Assembly: GCA_937895305.1 (NCBI GenBank)
Contig: CALAXS010000798.1
Coordinates: 1-10,915 of the forward strand
Direction: 5' to 3'
Origin: an uncultured bacterium
GTDB lineage: Bacteria > Hydrogenedentota > Hydrogenedentia > Hydrogenedentales > JAEUWI01
DNA: 10,915 nucleotides
Positions 6,645-10,915 of the stretch are shown here, in pieces. The position numbers and the translations under genes were made by a program. The notes under the pieces are model-generated. The model was not told the DNA's origin. It saw only the letters and a program-made list of their open reading frames with translations, and made no database searches. The stretch's first letter is position 1; each line of letters starts with the position of its first letter.

Positions 6645-8528
6645 CTAGCCCCCTTGCAAATGAGAAACTACGGCCCGGGCCAATTGCTCATTAAATCCGG
6701 GAACTCCCGTAATCGCTGCCACATCCGATTCCTTTATTCTCGCGATTGAACCCAGCGTTTTCAAGAGCGCGCGGGCACGCTTGGGACCCACCCCCGGAAT
6801 ATCCGTCAATGTGGTGCTCAAGGTTGATTTATTGCGCAGTTTACGATGGTAGGTTATGGCAAAGCGATGGGCCTCATCCCGAATCTGGGCCATCAACTTC
6901 ACCACGGCCCCGTTCTGCTTTAACAGGATGGGGTTCATTCGGCCCGGCACAAAGAAACGCTCTGCTGTTCTTCCTTCTTCCTTCGTGCGTGCCTTGGCAA
7001 TACCGGCCCGTGGTAAGTCCTCAATGCCCAAATCCTTGAATACCGCCGAGGCCACATTCAGCTGTCCCTTCCCCCCATCAATCAACACAAAGTCCGGCAA
7101 ATCATCTTCTGCGATAGCACGCGTATAACGACGCATGAGCACCTCGCGCATACTCGCAAAATCATCCTGTCCATCCACGGTTTTCATGGAGTACTTTCTA
7201 TAGCGTTTCTTTGCGGCCTCGCCCCCCTCAAAGACCACCATGGATGCAACCGTCTTATCCCCCTGCATTGTCGAAATATCGAAACATTCAATGCGATGGG
7301 GTAGGCGGGTCAACTGCAAAGCCTTTTGCATTTGCTCCAGCACATCCACATTCGCTTTCTCCTTCAGGCGCTTCTCCTGAAAACTGCGCTCCGCGTTCCG
7401 GTTGGCCAGATCCACCAGCGCCAGCTTCTCCCCACGCTGTGGACAAAGGACCTGGACCCGCGCCTCACGCTGCTCCGTCAATACCTCGCCCATGATGTCC
7501 ACCTCCTCCAATGCGAAGGGAATGAGCACCTCGCCTGGTACCACAGGTGCTGTGCTGTAGTATTGCAACAAAAACGAACTGAGCAACTCCTCCCGTGGCA
7601 CCTCGGTCCGCTCATAAAAATACGAGCGCCCACCCAGCATCTTCCCGCCGCGGTAAAACAGTATCTGGATGGCCGTAAAACGGCCCTCTCCAAAGATACC
7701 AAAGACGTCCCTATCGAGACTGCCAGCAACCTCTACCGTGCGCTGCCGCTCCATCATGCTTCGTAACGCATAGAGCCGATCGCGCAATACAGCCGCCTGC
7801 TCAAATTCCAGCGCAGTAGCGTGGGCATCGATCTGCTGCAACATCATCTGCTCCAATTCCCGTGTGCGCCCATCCAGCACATAGATGACCTGCTGCACCA
7901 AGGCCTCATAGTTTTCTTTCGTAACCAAGTCCACGCAGGGTGCACAACACTGCTTCATCTGGTGATACAAACAGGGGCGATTCCGGTTATGCAAGACATG
8001 GTCAGAGCAGGTACGCAATGGGAAAATCCGCTGAATCTGTTTCAGGGTCAACCGCACCGCCTTTGAACTGTGGTAGGGACCGAAATACCGAGCTCCATCC
8101 CGGCGATGCTTGCGCACCACCGTTATCCGTGGGAATACCCCCTTCGGGTCCAGACGCAAGCTAATGTAATTCTTATCGTCCTTGAGTTGAACGTTATAGC
8201 GTGGCTTGTACTGCTTGATGAGACTGTTCTCCAGCAGCAACGCCTCCTTCTCATTGGTTGTCACCAGAAAATCGATGGTCTGTACACGCCGCATGAGAAA
8301 TTTAACGCTGTAGCGCGTGTCACTCGCATTGAGATAACTCCGCAGCCGTGCCCGCAGATCCTTCGCCTTCCCCACATAAATCACCTTCTCCCGCTTGTCT
8401 TGCATGATATAACACCCTGGATCGCGGGGCACCCGACCTAAATCAAAGCCCGATAATTCCGAGCCTTCCTTCAGGGGTACAGCCTCCAGACTGACACGTT
8501 TTTGTACCATTTCCACAGGATCTTGCAT
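6645..8528 (-). CDS. uvrC: UvrABC system protein C (excinuclease subunit)
   Basis: UvrC makes the dual incisions around bulky DNA lesions during nucleotide excision repair, after UvrA/UvrB damage recognition. The 627-residue product shows all domains in order: GIY-YIG nuclease (about 35-120, with PGCYIM, VIYVGKAKDLRARL and ENSLIKQYKPRYN) for the 3' cut; four cysteines C174, C186, C194 and C198 with the 11-7-3 spacing of the UvrC iron-sulfur site; UVR motif for UvrB contact (about 236-256, LEFEQAAVLRDRL); RNase H-like endonuclease for the 5' cut with D417 (ECFDIS), D484 (VLIDGGKGQLN) and H554 (RDEAHRFAI); and C-terminal helix-hairpin-helix DNA-binding motifs (about 572-625, IPGVGPKRARALL). ATG at 8528 gives a normal family length. 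An in-frame ATG at 8510 is also possible. The frame is open further upstream to 8741, but that stretch does not look like UvrC. Confidence 0.97.
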   Translation of the reverse strand: MQDPVEMVQKRVSLEAVPLKEGSELSGFDLGRVPRDPGCYIMQDKREKVIYVGKAKDLRARLRSYLNASDTRYSVKFLMRRVQTIDFLVTTNEKEALLLENSLIKQYKPRYNVQLKDDKNYISLRLDPKGVFPRITVVRKHRRDGARYFGPYHSSKAVRLTLKQIQRIFPLRTCSDHVLHNRNRPCLYHQMKQCCAPCVDLVTKENYEALVQQVIYVLDGRTRELEQMMLQQIDAHATALEFEQAAVLRDRLYALRSMMERQRTVEVAGSLDRDVFGIFGEGRFTAIQILFYRGGKMLGGRSYFYERTEVPREELLSSFLLQYYSTAPVVPGEVLIPFALEEVDIMGEVLTEQREARVQVLCPQRGEKLALVDLANRNAERSFQEKRLKEKANVDVLEQMQKALQLTRLPHRIECFDISTMQGDKTVASMVVFEGGEAAKKRYRKYSMKTVDGQDDFASMREVLMRRYTRAIAEDDLPDFVLIDGGKGQLNVASAVFKDLGIEDLPRAGIAKARTKEEGRTAERFFVPGRMNPILLKQNGAVVKLMAQIRDEAHRFAITYHRKLRNKSTLSTTLTDIPGVGPKRARALLKTLGSIARIKESDVAAITGVPGFNEQLARAVVSHLQGG

Positions 8529-8534
8529 GGACCT

Positions 8535-8543
8535 AGAATAGCA
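8535..8543 (-). promoter_or_regulatory. Possible extended -10 element for uvrC
   Basis: On the minus strand TGC-TATTCT reads as an extended -10 (TGn followed by 4 of 6 to TATAAT). No good -35 is seen. A start about seven bases downstream would fall at or next to the ATG at 8528. That would make the message nearly leaderless from this ATG, or favour the ATG at 8510. Weak evidence. Confidence 0.22.
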
Positions 8544-8602
8544 CGTTAAACACCATGAATCGCACCCGCCTTGCTCGTCTCTAGCTAACACGCTCTCCCC
8601 CA

Positions 8603-8611
8603 TGCTAAAAT
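8603..8611 (+). promoter_or_regulatory. Possible extended -10 promoter for the COG2426-type gene
   Basis: TGC-TAAAAT is an extended -10 (TGn plus 5 of 6 to TATAAT). No convincing -35 is present, as is usual for extended -10 promoters. The predicted transcript would start near 8618, upstream of the ATG at 8664 but downstream of the in-frame ATG at 8610. This supports 8664 as the true start. Confidence 0.35.
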
Positions 8612-8663
8612 GCTTGTTCCCGAAAAACCGTATCCACCTCCAAACCGAGTATTCCATAGCATT

Positions 8664-9407
8664 ATGAGCGAAACACCGCCTACCAACCCTACCGGTGAAC
8701 CCACCCCCGGCACCCTGCGCTTTCTTAAGGGTACAGGTCATTTTTTGCTCGTAGCCAGCTTAACCTTTTTTACCGCGCTCACCATCTATGATTGGGACAA
8801 TCCAAACTCTCCCTATAAACACACCTTCGAACTCATCGCTGCACACTTCGCCTTCGGACGTATGGGCAATGCTGCGATAGGCGGTGAAGTCGGATTCCCA
8901 AAGCTCATCCTCGTTTACCAGTGCTTCGTCCAGGACCTCATCATCATGTGTTACCTTTACCCCCTCTTTGTGAAAGGCTATACCAAAGTCGGGCGCATCC
9001 CCCTCATCGGACACTACCTCGAAGATGCACACAAAGCGGCCGTGGAGCACAAACATAAAATTGCCCCCTTCGGCATCCTTGGACTCCTCTTTTTTGTCAT
9101 GCTCCCCATCTGGAGCACCGGCCCCCTCGTCGGTGTGTTTGTGGGCTACCTCATCGGTATGGGGACCCTCCTCACGTTCAGCACGGTCATCATCGCAGAC
9201 CTTGTTATGACCTTCGCCTATGTCTATGCCTTCACATTCATCCAGGATAAAAGCCCCGCGCTCTCACGCTGGATACTCTATGCCGTCATCGCCATTGCCG
9301 TCGGCGCTTTCCTGTACAAGTTTGTCAAGAAACGGATGGCGAAGTCAGAGAAAGCAGTGGCAGTAGATGTGGCAACGGCGGATGCTGTGCCGGATAAAGA
9401 AGTGTAG
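8664..9407 (+). CDS. Small multidrug export-type membrane protein (COG2426 / Sm_multidrug_ex family)
   Basis: A 247-residue membrane protein. After a Pro/Thr-rich start (1-17) there are hydrophobic spans at about 25-42, 78-104, 134-152, 154-175, 176-194 and 203-221, then a charged, Ala-rich tail. The core KIAPFGILGLLFFVMLPIW (132-150), then STGPLVGVFVGYLIGM (151-166), matches the conserved K.G..GL..FV.IPLPGTG...G...A...GM pattern of the family annotated as putative small multidrug export proteins. Transport activity for that family is poorly supported, so the name is by homology only. It is longer than the usual 150-170 residue members because of the N-terminal two-span region and the tail. 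It is divergent from uvrC. An in-frame ATG at 8610 exists but has no ribosome site; the one at 8664 is also weak, so the start is the least certain part. Confidence 0.75.
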   Translation: MSETPPTNPTGEPTPGTLRFLKGTGHFLLVASLTFFTALTIYDWDNPNSPYKHTFELIAAHFAFGRMGNAAIGGEVGFPKLILVYQCFVQDLIIMCYLYPLFVKGYTKVGRIPLIGHYLEDAHKAAVEHKHKIAPFGILGLLFFVMLPIWSTGPLVGVFVGYLIGMGTLLTFSTVIIADLVMTFAYVYAFTFIQDKSPALSRWILYAVIAIAVGAFLYKFVKKRMAKSEKAVAVDVATADAVPDKEV

Positions 9408-9513
9408 GCATTTCTGGTTAAGTGTTCCGCAGCAGAGCTACGGGATATACATTCCCAAGCAGAGGCCGTGGCACGGCAGGCGATAGGGGACGAGGGGAAG
9501 TGACATCTTCAGC

Positions 9514-9571
9514 AATGACAGGTGAGAATAGACTTCGCCTACCGCCCTGTCATTCCCGTGAAAACGGGAAT
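9514..9571. repeat. Palindromic intergenic repeat ('PVIPVKTGIP' REP/MITE-like element)
   Basis: ATTCCCGT-GAAA-ACGGGAAT (9552-9571) is a perfect 8-base inverted repeat around a GAAA tetraloop. It is of the widespread GTCATTCCCGCGAAAGCGGGAATCC type. It overlaps a second perfect inverted repeat, AATGACAGG (9514-9522) with CCTGTCATT (9546-9554), so two mutually exclusive hairpins are possible. Elements like this sit between genes in many bacterial genomes and translate in one frame to a telltale VIPVKTGIP string. Confidence 0.65.
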
Positions 9572-9620
9572 CCCCCCAACGGTATACCATCGTTCAGTCG
9601 GCGTGTTGATTACGCAGCAT

Positions 9621-9656
9621 AAAAAAAACCGCGCAACAAAATCTGCTGCGCGGTTT
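9621..9656 (-). terminator. Intrinsic terminator of the MFS permease gene
   Basis: Arms AAACCGCGCA (9626-9635) and TGCGCGGTTT (9647-9656) form a perfect 10-base stem with an 11-base loop. Read on the minus strand, the GC-rich stem is followed by a run of eight T (complement of 9621-9628). It begins 18 bases past the MFS stop codon. In the plus direction the tail is only partly T-rich (GGTTTGATAGTTCTTTG), so it may stop the converging COG2426-type transcript less efficiently. Confidence 0.9.
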
Positions 9657-9674
9657 GATAGTTCTTTGATTCGT

Positions 9675-10913
9675 TTAAGCGTCTTGCTCTACAGGCTTGT
9701 CCTTGAAAAGCAGCGCAAAGAGCACAACAACGACAAAGGCCATAGCTGCCGGGATAATCCAGATGGTCTGCCAGTTGTGGACAGCTGCTTCTACGCCTTC
9801 GATGGTGGTAGTTGTGGTATAGGCACCTACGACCTGTCCAGCAATATAGGTACCGATAAACATCCCTACGCCATAAGTAATGAGTGCCACAAAGCCCTGG
9901 GCACTGGCCTGGATTGCTTTGGGAGCTTCGTTGTCCACATAAATCTGACCCGTCACAAAGAAGAAGTCGTAGCAGATGCCGTGGAGCAGAATACCGCCAA
10001 TCAACATAGGTGCTATCCCATCGCCTGTGCCATAGGCAAAGAGCACGTAGCGTGCAACCCAGGCCAACATACCAATAAGCAGCATTTTCTTCACGCCAAG
10101 ACGTTTAAAGAAGAAGGGCATAAGAACCATAAAGACGACTTCGGACATCTGACCCATACTCATCTTGCCCGCAACACCCGTCATTCCGCTTTCGTTGAAG
10201 AAGAGATTGGCGAAGCTGTAGTAAAACGCCAGTGGGATACAGACCAGAATTGAACCAATGGTAAAGATTAAGAAGGAGCGATCTTTTAATAGACTGATGG
10301 CTTCCAGTCCAAGAATATCGCCAATGGTGACCTTTTTCCCTTTTGACTGAGGCGGGGTATTGGGCAGTGTAAAGGAGTAAACTCCGAGAACGAAGGAGCA
10401 TGCTGCGGCCATCTTCATGGGGATACTGGTTGCTTCAACATTTTCGCCATACATTTTGGCCAGGATATAGGTAATTGCCAGCCCCGCCACAATCCAGCCG
10501 AGTGTGCCGAGGACACGAATAGCCGGGAATTCTTTTCCAGGGTCGTCCATCTTGTTAAAGGAGATAGCGTTAACCAGGCCGAGTGTTGGCGTATAGGTCA
10601 GCGCATAAGCGAGCAGGACCCACCAAAAGGTCTTTGGGTCCGTTACCATACTCAGGTAGTACATGAGGCCTGCACCAAGTAAATGCAAAACGCCTAGCAC
10701 TATTTGGGCAGGCAGGAAACGGTCGGCAATTATACCAACGGATAAGGGTGCTAAAATAGCTGCGATGGCCATACAACCATAGGCCGCCCCAATGTCAGCA
10801 CCCTCAAAACCAATGGCCCCCAGGTAGTTACCCATGGTGACATAGTAGGCACCCCAGACAAAGAACTGTAAAAACATCATGATGGAAAGCTGTACGCGTA
10901 CCGTCATATTCAT
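9675..10913 (-). CDS. MFS permease of the nucleoside:H+ symporter (NHS, NupG-like) family
   Basis: A 412-residue inner-membrane transporter with about twelve hydrophobic spans. NHS-family features are visible: LQFFVWGAYYVTMGNYLGA (15-33) in the first helix, IGAAYGCMAIAAILAPL then GIIADRF (41-66) at the helix 2-3 loop, FPAIRVLGTLGWIVAG (129-144), a central hydrophilic loop with KGKKVTIGD (191-199), and FYYSFANLFFNESG (230-243). NupG and XapB import nucleosides with protons; homologues in environmental bacteria are often just annotated as MFS or nucleoside transporters, so the substrate is not certain. The length agrees with the family (about 415). ATG at 10913 is used, but only two bases lie upstream in the window, so neither the ribosome site nor a longer N-terminus can be checked. 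Transcription ends at the hairpin just downstream. Confidence 0.88.
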   Translation of the reverse strand: MNMTVRVQLSIMMFLQFFVWGAYYVTMGNYLGAIGFEGADIGAAYGCMAIAAILAPLSVGIIADRFLPAQIVLGVLHLLGAGLMYYLSMVTDPKTFWWVLLAYALTYTPTLGLVNAISFNKMDDPGKEFPAIRVLGTLGWIVAGLAITYILAKMYGENVEATSIPMKMAAACSFVLGVYSFTLPNTPPQSKGKKVTIGDILGLEAISLLKDRSFLIFTIGSILVCIPLAFYYSFANLFFNESGMTGVAGKMSMGQMSEVVFMVLMPFFFKRLGVKKMLLIGMLAWVARYVLFAYGTGDGIAPMLIGGILLHGICYDFFFVTGQIYVDNEAPKAIQASAQGFVALITYGVGMFIGTYIAGQVVGAYTTTTTIEGVEAAVHNWQTIWIIPAAMAFVVVVLFALLFKDKPVEQDA

Positions 10914-10915
10914 GG

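Noticed and set aside
8610..8663. N-terminal extension of the COG2426-type protein from ATG 8610
   Set aside because: There is no ribosome site before it, and it overlaps the candidate -10 element at 8603-8611. The extra 18 residues are not membrane or signal sequence. It is not fully excluded.
8529..8741. N-terminal extension of uvrC (71 residues)
   Set aside because: It would overlap the start of the divergent gene, gives a Trp/Arg/Gly-rich sequence unlike UvrC, and makes the protein much longer than the family.
9465..9477. Inverted repeat GCCGTG-G-CACGGC after the COG2426-type gene
   Set aside because: The loop of one base is too tight for a simple hairpin and there is no T-run, so it is not a convincing terminator.
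9522..10253. Plus-strand open frame of 243 codons
   Set aside because: It runs through the palindromic repeat and the MFS terminator and then antisense to the MFS gene. Its opening VIPVKTGIP string is the signature of the repeat, not a protein.
1..10915. CRISPR array, tRNA, rRNA, integrase or transposase genes
   Set aside because: None was seen on reading both strands: no regularly spaced direct repeats, no cloverleaf-like CCA-ended segments, and no recombinase motifs.

Overview
This window holds eight protein-coding genes and no RNA genes, CRISPR array or insertion sequence that I can see. It looks like bacterial chromosome of moderate G+C. A Tat-exported sugar isomerase/epimerase-like protein, a GH2-type glycosidase with extra C-terminal domains, a Reg_prop-type propeller protein and an NHS-family (NupG-like) MFS permease form a mix common in saccharolytic bacteria of the PVC/Planctomycetes, Hydrogenedentota or Verrucomicrobia type. 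That placement is an inference from gene content, not a phylogenetic result.

Layout. Bases 1-8528 carry six genes all on the minus strand, so transcription runs right to left. In that order they are uvrC (8528-6645); an alpha/beta hydrolase with an N-terminal membrane anchor and a lysine-rich tail (6597-5116); a Tat-signal sugar-phosphate isomerase/epimerase-like TIM barrel (5091-4165); a DUF456 membrane protein (4088-3573); a 1025-residue GH2-like glycoside hydrolase (3464-387); and the start of an exported beta-propeller protein (342 to beyond base 1). Gaps are 47, 24, 76, 108 and 44 bases. The 108-base gap before the GH2 gene has a good sigma70-like promoter and two perfect dyads, so the GH2-propeller pair is probably its own regulated unit.

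On the right, a COG2426-type membrane protein (8664-9407, plus strand) is divergent from uvrC. It converges on an NHS-family MFS permease (10913-9675, minus strand). The 267-base convergent gap contains a palindromic repeat of the 'PVIPVKTGIP' type and a strong intrinsic terminator serving the MFS gene.

Function. uvrC is housekeeping DNA repair. The GH2 protein, the exported propeller, the isomerase and possibly the permease fit carbohydrate or nucleoside scavenging, but no substrate can be assigned from sequence alone. I do not see a clearly new multi-gene system. The points most worth a second look are the non-canonical active site and domain architecture of the GH2 protein, the histone-H1-like tail on the hydrolase, and the two dyads around the GH2 promoter.
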